Assembly (NCBI RefSeq): GCF_040869045.1
Contig: NC_090319.1
Span: 394,149,601-394,213,600 of the forward strand
Direction: 5' to 3'
Source of the DNA: Eurosta solidaginis
Lineage: Eukaryota > Arthropoda > Insecta > Diptera > Tephritidae
Length of the DNA: 64,000 bases
Part shown: in pieces, positions 44,332-54,504 of the stretch
How the letters are laid out: the number at the start of each line of letters is the position of its first letter
How positions within the stretch are numbered: the first letter of the stretch is position 1
The notes under the pieces: generated by a model
The model's database searches: none
What the model was told of the DNA's origin: nothing
The model's input: only the letters and a program-made list of their open reading frames with translations
Made by a program: the position numbers and the translations under genes

Positions 44332-45107
44332 TATACCTTTCATGAACATGAAATGGTATATTAACTTTGGTCCGATGTTTGTAACGTTGAGAAATATAGA
44401 AGATAGACTCACCATTAAGTACACCGAATTGATCAGGGCGACGAACTGAGTTGATATAGCCATGTCCGTCTGTCCGTCCGTCCGTCCGTCTGTTTGTTTG
44501 AACGCAAGCTAGTCCCTCAAATTTTGAGATATCTCAATGAAATTTGGTACAAGGATGTATTTTTGTATTATATTAGACATTTGTCGGATCCGGTAGGATC
44601 GGTCCACTATAACATATATCTCCCATACAACCGATCGTTCAGATAAGACGATTTTGGTCATTCCTGCCGCAATTTAGAAAGTATAAACGTGAAACTCGGT
44701 GATATATATTCTAATATATCATAGAAGATATCGTGAAAAAATCACTTTGATCGGAGCTATATATAGTTATACCCCATACAACCGATCTTTCAGATAGAAA
44801 GATTTTTGGCCATTTCTGCCTTAATTTAGAAAGTATAAATGTGAAACTCGGTGATATATATTTTAATATATCATTGAAGATTTTCTGAAAAAATCACTTT
44901 GACCGGAGCTATATATAGTATATATCCCATACAACCGATCGTTCAGATAAGGGGGTTTTTTGCCATTTTTTATTTTATATTTATCTTAAAAATTGTTTAG
45001 GTATGTATGTACATCTGTGCGCTATATATTTCTTATCTTATACATCCGATTATTTGGAGATTACGAACGGGATAAGATTATTGTTCAGCCCCATTCATGA
45101 AAGGTAT
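44332..45107 (+). mobile_element. GTCY-microsatellite element (mini-me-like), 776 bp
   Basis: It is bounded by an inverted repeat TATACCTTTCATGAA (44332-) and TTCATGAAAGGTAT (45094-45107). Inside are ATAGCCATGTCCGTCTGTCC followed by a (GTCC)n/(GTCT)n run (about 44464-44500), a conserved-looking text TTTTGAGATATCTCAATGAA, and a tandem array. A GTCCTTACTTGTTTTTT tail follows the end. Dipteran mini-me elements are known for a GTCY microsatellite and TA-rich text; the assignment here is by that resemblance. No protein. Confidence 0.6.
44607..44970 (+). repeat. 152-bp tandem repeat inside the GTCY element
   Basis: CCCATACAACCGATC occurs at 44622, 44773 and 44926 (spacing 151 and 153). Each unit continues TTCAGATA, TTTTGGCCATTTCTGCC-like text, AATTTAGAAAGTATAAA, GTGAAACTCGGTGATATATA, AAAAAATCACTTTGA and CGGAGCTATATATAGT. 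Two full units and a partial third are present. Confidence 0.9.
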
Positions 45108-46087
45108 GAAGTCCCGTCCTTACTTGTTTTTTATTTATTTTTAACATATACATATATATGTACATAGCAATTGGGGTACTAAAGTTTTTTTTGTTGAAGA
45201 AGTAGGTTTAACCAAAAAACCGAGCTTAGACTCCAATTCTGCGGATAAAACTCGCACCTAAAATGTCTTGTCCTCAAACCCGTTAATATCTATAATAAAT
45301 ATTTTTTTATTCCTTAACAGAAAAAAACATACCTACTATGTACCTCCAGGCAATTCTCGGAATCATAATCGAAATTTGTAGGGTCATCCTAATAATTCAG
45401 CTTAACCACGCCCACATATACATGTGTTCAAATAATTTCTTCACTCTTGAGCAGAAACTTTCGAATTGTGTCAAACATCTGTTTGCATTTTTGATATACG
45501 TAAAATGTTAAGTCCCAAACGTTTACAGATGTAACCTTAATTACATATACGTGAGTAGATAACTATTTAATAAATTAAATATTCTAATTTATGCTTATAA
45601 GAAAAAAATTGTGCAGTCATGTGAAATTGTTATTTGAGCACTTTAAAAAACAAATATGGTTATCCTTCGTGTAAAAGGAACTCTCACATATGTACATATG
45701 TACTTACATGAATGTGTAACTCCATAGTGAGAGCTGTCTACAAACTGCGAATGAATTTTGCTACAAGCAAAAGCTGTGCTAAATGTGAAAACGATGACAA
45801 ATGGTCATTCTAAAATGTTTCTTTATTTACACTCAATGACTTTCAATTATGGCTACTTTTATAGTTGACCAATTCGTCCCTTCATTACAAAAAAAGCCTA
45901 ACCTGGATATGTACATTCATAGATATATATGTATGTAAGTAAGAAGAATCGAGTTAAATGTGTAGCAAGTTAAAGGGTGGGATGTTAATTGGGTGTCACG
46001 TGGTACAAAAAATGTATCGCGCTGGTAGTGCCAAATGCCATTTTGTAACGGGGGTTAATTGTAAAATTCGAGCTTATAGCATAAATC
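45108..46087. other. no feature recognised
   Basis: AT-rich; ATATACATATATATGTACAT near 45150, ACATATGTACATATGTAC near 45688. Confidence 0.5.
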
Positions 46088-46130
46088 ACAGGGGCAGATC
46101 CAGCACGATTTGGAAGGGGGAGCGATTTAT
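46088..46130 (+). mobile_element. solo hAT-like terminus
   Basis: CAGGGGCAGATCCAGCACGA then a G-rich block (GGAAGGGGGAGC) resembles the 5' end of the hAT element at 59304 (CAGGGGCAGATTAAAGGAGG). No opposite terminus was found downstream. Confidence 0.4.
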
Positions 46131-46483
46131 GCCCAACTTTTTAGGTAAGGTAAAGTGACCTTAAAATGTTTCAAACACACACACATACATATCTACACTC
46201 ATCTACGAAAGTCATCATCACTCAGATTTTTCCAGTTTTTACTAAGTTTTGCTTCGACCCTCATTATTTTCGATATTTTTATAAAAATATGTATTGTTAT
46301 ATAACACCAACAATCCAAATATACACTTAAGACTTTTTAGAAAATTCCGGAAAATTCTGCGAATTTTCATGCAAATTATTAGCTTTCAGTAAGAGTTTTT
46401 AGAATTTATGTCTCAGAAAAGGGCTTATTGAAATTTTTGTTTTTTTTTTTATATCTGCTTTTATGCGTATTTCATATTTTAAA

Positions 46484-46520
46484 ATTAAGAATACGCTACC
46501 ACTACACCGGCGCCGCCAGA
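46484..46520 (-). mobile_element. SINE family A-like 5' head
   Basis: On the minus strand GGCGCCGGTGTAGTGGTAGC followed by GTATTCT aligns with the SINE head GGCGCC...GGTGTGATGGTAGC. The tRNA-like 3' half is not in place downstream. Confidence 0.35.
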
Positions 46521-49322
46521 GTCTTGAACCAGAAAAAGCAATAAGTTAAGCTCAAATTCCGGTTATATAATTATAAGATGAAAATAACAAGTGTTCACTT
46601 TGTTTTGGCAAAACCTTCATTTTTTATTGATCTTGATGGGAAAGTTTATGTTTCATGAAAAATTTACGCTGTTGGAACGGATATCTTATTATTCCGTTTT
46701 TCGGGTCGTGTATTGAAAGCTCTTATACAGGTTTTGAAACGTTATAAATGTGTCAATTAGGCTAATTGACGACTATTTTTATTAGTTATCTTTGCTGAAA
46801 AATACTAAAATTTTATCCACATTTAAGCAACTCTCCACATTGTTCATAAAGTACGAGCCCTCGACTTTCAAAGAATTTCTGCTGCATTCACCGAATTTCG
46901 GACCGGAGGAAGATAGGTTCCATCAACTACTAAGAGCTGCCCAAAGAACTATAGGTTGACTTAATTTTACATATTTTTTTATCTTTATGTAGAATTATGT
47001 ATAGTATAAGTCAGAGCGTGCCACAATTCCCAAAATAATGGAGATTTCCTGGCATGGCAGTAATTGCTGCCAAATAATAAAATATTAACGCGATGCAGGG
47101 ACTGAAATTCGCGAAGGCCTATATAAATAATTTTTTGTAACATATTAAAAATATTGGTCCTTTTGTTTTTTCTAAAGGAATTTTTGTCCAGAAAAAAGAT
47201 GTGATGTGGCAACCGTGATCATGAAACAGTGACCAAGGCTGCCAAATTTCTGCGAAAAGTACGCAATTCTTTCTTCAAATACCAGAATGGTAATTTTTTT
47301 CTGCTGATTTTACCCACAGCGAAACAAATGGAAATTGGAAATGATTATATAGCTAAACTATAAAATATTTCAACCGAAGTATTATAAATTACAAATCTTG
47401 GGATGGGGGGCCTTTAGTTAAAAGTTTATATGTAATTAAGCCAAACTTTTATAATTTGATAGATCAATGTGGCATACTTTCTTGTATTAATAAACTTTGG
47501 AATGAAAGACTCTTGAAATAAAAAGTAGCCTCTATATTTGACTAAATATATATATATATATGTAAGCACATAGTAAGTGTACTCCGAGGTTCTGAATAAT
47601 TTAAGGCCCGGTTAGCTGGAAAACCCTAAAAAATTTCGGGTAAATTGTGGAAAATCGGTTACACTTTTGCGTAGTATAATGGTTTTTTGCCATTCACTCG
47701 AAACTTTGGGATGTACGAGCTAAAAGTACAATAAGACAACTGCAAGCAAACATCATGAGAGAAAAGCATCAACGGTGTCTTCCGTCAGGAATGGAGGTTT
47801 TGCCATCCGAGTGTATGAAATCTCCTCAGAAAAACTGATGTACTTTATTCAAAACCTCTATTAAGATTATTTGTCCCCGTATCCCGATCGAGCCCCGAAA
47901 TGTCCTGGTATCGAGGACACTACCTCGATACAACGGTATTTCTGTTTTAAGCGTTGTACTGTGCTACATCAATGCTTCAAGTTTCTAGGTCACCGGAAGC
48001 CGGAAGTTAGTATATATGTACTAAAAAAAGACTACAATTTTGAAAAATAAAAGAGTAAATAAAGGCGTAGATATTGAATTTTTTCCCCCCCTATAAGTGA
48101 GACATTTTTTTATAGCTCTTGATTATAGGAGAACCAGGCTTATAAGTTTTAAAATTTTTTCCTGAATTTATTTGTTTATTTCGTTGTTACGGATATGTTC
48201 ATTATTTTTACAGTTACAATAGAGCCTGGTAGCATCAAAATCATATTCTTTTAAAATTCTTTATTTGCTTTGAGAGGCCAGGTAATTTAATATGTTGAAC
48301 ACTGATACCCAAATTGGATACAAAAAGCTTAGACTATAGTTCAGAAAATTCAAAATTCTTTAGAGTATCCTATTTTCGATGTGACTTAAAGTTCAAGTTC
48401 AGTAGAAATGTATGAAATATACCAAATTTTAGCTATATACATATATATATTTGAGTACTGCTTAGCAGTACCTGGGGCACTAATCCAATAGTTGTTGGTA
48501 GGATTTGGCAAGGATTACTGATCTCTAAAGTTACTCTATATTATTTGGATATCTGTCAGAGAAATCTAGTCCACATTCTAGTCAAAAGTCTTCATCAGAG
48601 TAAAGTCAAATAACTGTGAAGATGAGCCTACAACTTAAACCATGTATTATGTGAACCATTACCGATTCCGTTTACACGGGAAAATTATATTTCATTATCC
48701 TGCTTGATATTCAGCGAAGCATTACATTCTACTCAGCGAATCACAGTTTGGAATTAGGTACCAAAATATTTGCGAATAAACTCTTATATTTTTGTATTTA
48801 ACTGATTGGCCGGGGAGCAATTGTGAGCTTATTATTTGACAAAACCAATTTTAAATCAAGATCCTTCAACACTGAACTCTTTCTTCATACCACTGTTAAA
48901 ATGGCAAACATTGCTGTTGGATTATGGTCGTAGTGATTCGCGTAAATCACTTAACTTATTTCCTAGATTTTTAGTTAAGCCATGTTTAGCATATCCTTTC
49001 TATTAATGCCTCAGCTGAATATCGAATCCACACTTATGAGTAAACTACGAAAACGATGGCTCTGATAGATTCGTTAGACCTTAATATTATGGAAATGCTG
49101 AAATGGTTCAGAAATGCTTTATGAGTTGAATTAATGTATTTCACATTGAAATGTTTACCTTTCTTGACCATTCCAAGAAAAAAAATGCATTTAAAAGTCA
49201 TGAGATTTCTTCATTTAAACGATATTGATACCGCTCTATTTCATAGAACTTCACTGTAATTGCCTTTTTGTATTGTTAGCCGTTCATCTGTATATGTGAG
49301 TTTGTAACTATATACATACATA
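46521..49322. other. no gene recognised
   Basis: AT-rich DNA with TATATATATATATATG near 47550. A perfect short hairpin is listed separately. No transposon protein text was seen. Confidence 0.5.
47908..47931. repeat. perfect 9-bp hairpin
   Basis: GTATCGAGG (47908-47916) and CCTCGATAC (47923-47931) are exact reverse complements around a 6-base loop ACACTA. No T-run follows on either strand. Function unknown. Confidence 0.8.
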
Positions 49323-49682
49323 TCGTTAGCTTAATGTGAAAATGTACTAAATCAACTTTTACGAATTTTAGAGGAGACGAAAAAAACTGAATAATTTTTG
49401 AAATACCCTTCTTTTTTCAAACCTGTGAATGAGGATACCTTAATTGCAATGCTTTTGAGTGTAGAAGCTTTGAAAAAGATAAATAAAAATCATATATGCC
49501 AACCCAGCAGCTATTTTATGACTTAGCACAATTTCCGCACTCAAAACAAATTTTTTCTCCTGACTAAGCACTTTTTACTCACTATGTTTTCCAATCACTC
49601 CTCCCCTTTAATGATTGGAATATAACACTAAAACTATATATTTGACAAAAAATACTATTTATTTGTCAAACTATTTCTAACT

Positions 49683-50232
49683 GTTCTGATCTGGACTCTT
49701 TTGGCGGATGGTGCGCAGACAATAATTTATTTTTAAATTCAACCAAATGCTGTGTTGTCTTACTCCAAAAAAAAAAAAACGTCCACATACTTTATATACA
49801 AACTAAATGCTAAATCTCTGAATCATTGTCAAGAGAGTAAACACTTGGGTGTAATTTTTGACTCCAAACTCTCTTTTTCTAGTCACATTGACTTCATTGT
49901 TTCAAAATTTGTTGCAATGGTTGTGTTCAGTAGACGTAACACCAGTGACTTTAACGACCCTATGACGTTGAAGGCACTTTATATATCTTTGGTCAAAAGT
50001 GGTCTTGAATATAGCTCAATAATATGGAATCCTTTCTATGAATCTAACTCCTATAAAATTGAGGGAACTCAAAAATTGTTTACAAATGTTGCTTTACGTA
50101 TGCTTCAGTGGCCAGACGGCCTCTCACCACAGAAGAACAATTATCTCACTCATGCTTGCCTATAATGTAATAAATTTTAGCACGAATTGCTCTGATTTAT
50201 CTAATTTGTTCATTCCATATATTCCAATGCGT
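49683..50232 (+). pseudogene. jockey/CR1-like RT C-terminal fragment
   Basis: After the missing YADD the text begins SDLDSFGGWCADNNLFLNST and KCCVV, then in a shifted frame (after an A13 run at 49769) HLGVIFDSKLSFSSHIDFIV, DFNDPMTLKALYISLVKSGL, EYSSIIWNPFYE and ALRMLQWPDGLSP. This is the usual thumb and connection order of jockey/CR1-type RTs without RNase H. A second frameshift occurs near 50150. The fragment stops where the palindrome begins. It is closely related in order, but not identical, to the copy at 57372-58240. Confidence 0.8.
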
Positions 50233-50252
50233 GATCTTCGTCATAATAGATT

Positions 50253-51493
50253 ACACAGGCCGACAGAATCTCAGATCCAGGAACCGGGCTATATATTTTC
50301 GAAGGATTTTGATGCGATGAATCGAGATCTGGCCTCAAAATTGCTCTATCAGCTCTGGTTTTCAAGATATCCTAACCTAAAAGTGCAAAAACCACCGGTT
50401 TTGCCCATATTTGAGATTATGTAGCCTTGCAGATGTTTTCTTTCACCAAAATTAAAGGATGGCATCTTTGAATACAATGAAATAAAATGCTATCAAGTGC
50501 AAACTTAGCACGTACAAAATATATGCTACGTTTATTCACGCGGTCTGATGAGAAGTGAAGTAATATAATAAATGTACAGATCATATTTGTATAAGTATAT
50601 ATGAAGAAAAATAACAGTTAGAAAGTAATGAAATTAAGTAGCTGAATACAATGCCGAGTAAGAATATACCACGTATCAAGGGAGTGGCATATCTTTAAAT
50701 AGTGGTGCCATTAAGCAATGTTGTTTATTAACACTTATTCTTTCAAATGTCGTTGAGTTGGATCAAATATAATTTTTTTCGCTGAGATATCGTATTTTGA
50801 AATTTTGTGGTGTGGTAGGAAAGGTTTCTAGTAGTTAGAGGATACGGAAGTTGATGGGTTAACAGTTAAGTTGGTTAGCCCACTTGTGGAGTGAGATATC
50901 TAGATAAATAAGACTTGTTTTAGGAAAAATATGCGAGTAAACGCTGTCCCCAGGGTTAAGTGGGTTCGCCTGCTTCCGGTCTGATAGGGGTGGTTTCTAG
51001 GGGTTAGGGCTGTGTGTGACTTAGTAGCCGAGGGTTAGATAGTGTAGGTGTGTGGTGAGCTAGCAAACTTATGGTGTGAGACAAAATTTTAAGAAAAATA
51101 AGACTCAATTCAAGAAAATTAGTAATCGACTATTTCATGCCTATATTATCTCAATCGATTTTCAGGTGTAGGGAAATTTAGAAACATGAAAATTTCAAAA
51201 TGCGATATCTCAGCGAAAGAAAATGATATTTGGGCAAACTCAACGCCATTTGAAAGAATAAGACTTGTATTCAAAGATGCCATCCTTTAATTTTGGTGAA
51301 AAAAAACATCTGCAGGGCTACTTAACCTCAAATATGGGCAAAACCGGTGGTTTTTGCACTTTTAGGTTAGGATATCTCAAAAACCAGAGCTGACAGAGCA
51401 AGGCCAGATTTGGATTCAGCGCATCATAAACCTTCGGAAATATATATACTGGTTTCTGGGTCCGAATAACGGTTGAATTTTGTCGGCCTGTGT
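50253..51493. repeat. imperfect 1.24-kb palindrome with 385-bp centre
   Basis: The left arm, ACACAGGCCGACA (50253) through CCTAACCTAAAAGTGCAAAA to TTTGAATACA (50476), reappears inverted at 51265-51493. An inner pair, CTTATTCTTTCAAATG to GAGATATCG (50734-50805), reappears inverted at 51190-51264. In the right arm the two blocks are continuous; in the left they are split by 256 bases (50478-50733). The centre (50806-51189) is G-rich with repeated GGTTAG words. The similar minus- and plus-strand frames (both with SRYPNLKVQKPPVLPIFE-like text) reflect the repeat. Confidence 0.85.
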
Positions 51494-51714
51494 TATTTAT
51501 CGAAATAACAATACATCTACATAGCAAATAGATTCAGTAGTGTTATTAATTTTAATACAGCTTATATAAGTTTAAGCTTGAATTGTTTTCTATTTTTAAC
51601 TAGTCTGTAAGAAAGCATGTAGTTATCGACATGTAAAAATTGAAGTAGATAAAAGTCAGCGCAAAGCATTTATCAAACACCAAAGGCATGTCTCAATTAG
51701 GTGAATCCAATTTC

Positions 51715-52050
51715 AAGGGATTGTGTTCGCAACCCTCTCAAAGGGGTTGCCAGCGCAATATATAGTTTCTCCAACCCAATTGCCAACCTCACCTACCCGT
51801 GTCGAATCATGTTTCATTGACAGCCGAGGCTCTGGCGACCCCAAGTTCCTCATGGAGCCAGGGGGTGGGGAGGGCGGGATGGCCTGGAAGGTTTAATGTG
51901 GTTATATAAATCGTTCTGGAAATGGTCGGGCCAGTACCTTAATAGTGCTTTGCTACCGGAACGTACCGGATCATATCCGGCAAAGGACCATCAACATCGG
52001 CCCAAAGCTTTCGGGGAGTGTCTTTATCGTTAATACAACAACAAAAACAA
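51715..52050 (-). mobile_element. family B repeat, minus strand
   Basis: In reverse order relative to 29443: GGTTGCCAGCGCAATATATA, CCCAATTGCCAACCTCACC, GGAACTTGGGG-type text, ATCGTTCTGGAAATGGTCG, ATCCGGCAAAGGACCATC, CGGGGAGTGTCTTTATCG and TACAACAACAAAAAC. It lacks the distal GTCGCCTCTTACGACA end. It lies inside the 49323-52338 unit. Confidence 0.8.
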
Positions 52051-52338
52051 AGCATGTACTTTTAGACTGAATGATTTAAATAAGTAAATAAAATGCGCGC
52101 ACAAAGAAATGACTGGTAATTCAGATTGATATTATTGACTAGTTGACTTAGCACATTTTTTTTGAACAGCTGACGACTTAGCACATTTACACATCATTGC
52201 CCACAGCACGTAAAAATTTAAAATTAAAATAATTTTTTTTTTTTTTGATCCTTGTATTTTGAGTTCAGTTTTAAAACTGCATTAAAATACAATTTTTCAA
52301 AAAAAGTGACTTAGCACAATTTCACATTAAGCTAACGA

Positions 52339-53849
52339 TATGTAGATAAATATCATATTTCCGAGCGCTGCTGTTAATGCAGCTAATGATAAATGATGAT
52401 TTTTCCACCGAAAGATTTAAAATTTACTTCAAAATTTTAAATCTCAAAATAATGTCAATTTAAGCTGTCATTGTGTTTAAAAAAAGGGGGTCGGACTTGT
52501 ATCAACCCTTCCAATTGACAAAGATCAACAACTGAGGAGTCAAACCGCAACTTTTTTCCGACCGGAACAACAAAAAATATTTACTATATTTGCACATACG
52601 ATTATCGTCGATGACATTGGGCTGTATCATGTCATTGCTAAATATTTATATACACCCAACAAACATTTTTGTTCATTTACAATAGAAGAAGTATTTTCCT
52701 TTGCTCCAATCTCAAACGTTGGCCCTCAAATAAATTGTTCGTAGCATTCCCAAACTAAAAAAAACTTGAACTCTCCACTTGGATCATAATGTTACAGTTG
52801 AAAGTGAGTTGAAAATGAAAATATTTTGTATGTAGTTCATTGGGTAGCAAATGCATGTGTTTGTAAGCTTGTGTAACTGATAATGTATGATGTATTCATA
52901 AAATGTCAAATCGCGTTTGTTACACATCAACACAGCGTTACAACATCAATCAAAGAAATGAGCTACACGAACAGGAAGCAAGGCAAAAAGGATTGGCGGT
53001 GTAATTTTCGCGATGACTTCACATAAGCTCTTCTGAGCTCAGTGACAATTCCGCGCTATTTCAATGCATGCAGCTTTGAAGTTAAAAATTTTCCATTATG
53101 TGTGTTTTTTTTTTTTTTTGCAAATACGTATATCTCCCACTGCGTAACTGATGCGACGAACCCTTTGGGAGGTGGTAAGACTTTCGTAAAATTTAACTTT
53201 TTTTTCACCCAAAAATTTTAGGCAAATTTTTTTACGATTATTTGCATGTGTGATGGAAATAAGTAATAGACGGCTACAGAAAGCGATTTCACCATACCTA
53301 AGCTGGGAAAATGCGTGGAATTTTAGTTTGTTGACACAGTGTCAGATGCCTAACGAGCTGATGGTGGCTAGCGACTGCAACAGGCGACAATTCAAAGTCG
53401 TGCGGCGCTGTGCTCAATCAGTTAACATAGACCTCCTGTCTTATGCCTAAAACGCAAGCACATGTGTAAGTACATACACATACACACATATGCGATGTTC
53501 ACCTTCTGCGCCTCTCGAATGCTTGCGTTTTGAAGGGTGGCGGCGTTCAATATTACCCGCTGTGTTTGTTGCATTCACCATCAACAATGTGTGAAAATTA
53601 AAAAAAAAGTCATATATCTCTAAAATTGGTTTGGATTTCAACACTCCATCTCTGGAAACAGCGTGTGTCAGTTGCAGGTACTCAAACTTGCGTCGTTCAA
53701 TTTTATAGCTCTTCGATTGTCATCTATACCTCTTCGAAACAATATTAGGAGGGATCGTACGAAAACCTTCTTAATGTTAAATAAAAAAAATGTAAGGCGT
53801 GACAGCCCGAGCTTCTCCATAAATTTGCGTCAAGCGCCTTTTTAAATAT
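52339..53849. other. no feature recognised
   Basis: AT-rich with a T16 run near 53107 and short frames (60-66 codons). Confidence 0.5.
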
Positions 53850-54075
53850 TTCCTGCAAATTGGCGTGACGGGACCGACATGACAGAAGAGTTTTTACTGA
53901 GAAGCTTTTCATGGCAGAAATAAACTCAGAGTGCTGGCCAAATTACTGCCGAGGGGCTTAGAAAAACATTCTTCTAATTAAAAACAAAATGTTTCTAAAT
54001 TTTTGATGTCGCTTTGTTCGGGGCGTGAACCCAGGATCTTCGGCGTGATGGGCAGAGCACGCTTTCATCAACCTT
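53850..54075 (-). mobile_element. SINE family A, minus strand, partial
   Basis: On the minus strand: AAGCGTGCTCTGCCCATCAC, GCCGAAGATCCTGGGTTCAC (B-box region), GACATCAAAAATTTAGAAAC, CGGCAGTAATTTGGCCAGCA, CTGCCATGAAAAGCTTCTCA and GGTCCCGTCACGCCAATTTG. The 3' end is cut after that. The A-box head is altered. Confidence 0.8.
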
Positions 54076-54160
54076 TGGCGTTTTTGTTAAAAATTTGGAA
54101 ACTTACCTTTACATCTAAGAAATGTATATTACTCTTAAAAATGTCAAAGGACCTAAAGTT

Positions 54161-54504
54161 CCCTGCAAAAATCGCGAGTACTCCATGCATGCATGTATGG
54201 AGTAATCGCTATGGACCAACCGAGTACTCCAAAATTAACCACAATTCATACCAAAAATATGGTCCAATTAACATTGCGATGTCCTAGGACTGGACCATAT
54301 ATTCCATCTCCGCATTACATCAGAGTAATCCATGGAGTACCCACAGTCCAATAAACATCGTGTAGTGATTACAATCGTTAAAAACGAGCAATGATCGGCT
54401 TACAATATGTTCGTGTAGAAACATGAGTTGGTCCATTGCTGCATTACTGTGGAGTATAAATGTAAGTACTCCAGTGGACCACATGATCCAACGATTTTGC
54501 AGGG
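54161..54504. mobile_element. hAT-like MITE candidate, 344 bp
   Basis: Ends CCCTGCAAAAATCG (54161) and CGATTTTGCAGGG (54492-54504) are inverted repeats. Subterminal words GGAGTAC/GTACTCC and TGGTCCA/TGGACCA recur many times in both orientations (about 54180, 54228, 54263, 54293, 54335, 54430, 54462, 54472). I found no exact target duplication (left CTAAAGTT, right TTGTTAAA). No coding capacity. Confidence 0.65.

Larger units (their letters stand above)
49323..52338. mobile_element. unclassified 3.0-kb element with long terminal inverted repeats
   Basis: TCGTTAGCTTAATGTGAAA starts at 49323 and its exact reverse complement ends at 52338. Beyond that the arms stay about 85% alike to about 40 bases (CTAARTCA, then T-run). 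TA flanks both ends. A subterminal word GACTTAGCACA or close variant occurs near 49522, 49561, 52139, 52166 and 52306, as expected for repeated transposase-binding sites. No transposase frame remains. The interior holds a LINE fragment (49683-50232), a large palindrome (50253-51493) and a family B repeat (51715-52050), which may be later insertions. I cannot assign a superfamily. Confidence 0.6.

Noticed and set aside
50940..51060. Telomere-like GGTTAG repeats
   Set aside because: The words are irregularly spaced and few; no tandem array is present.
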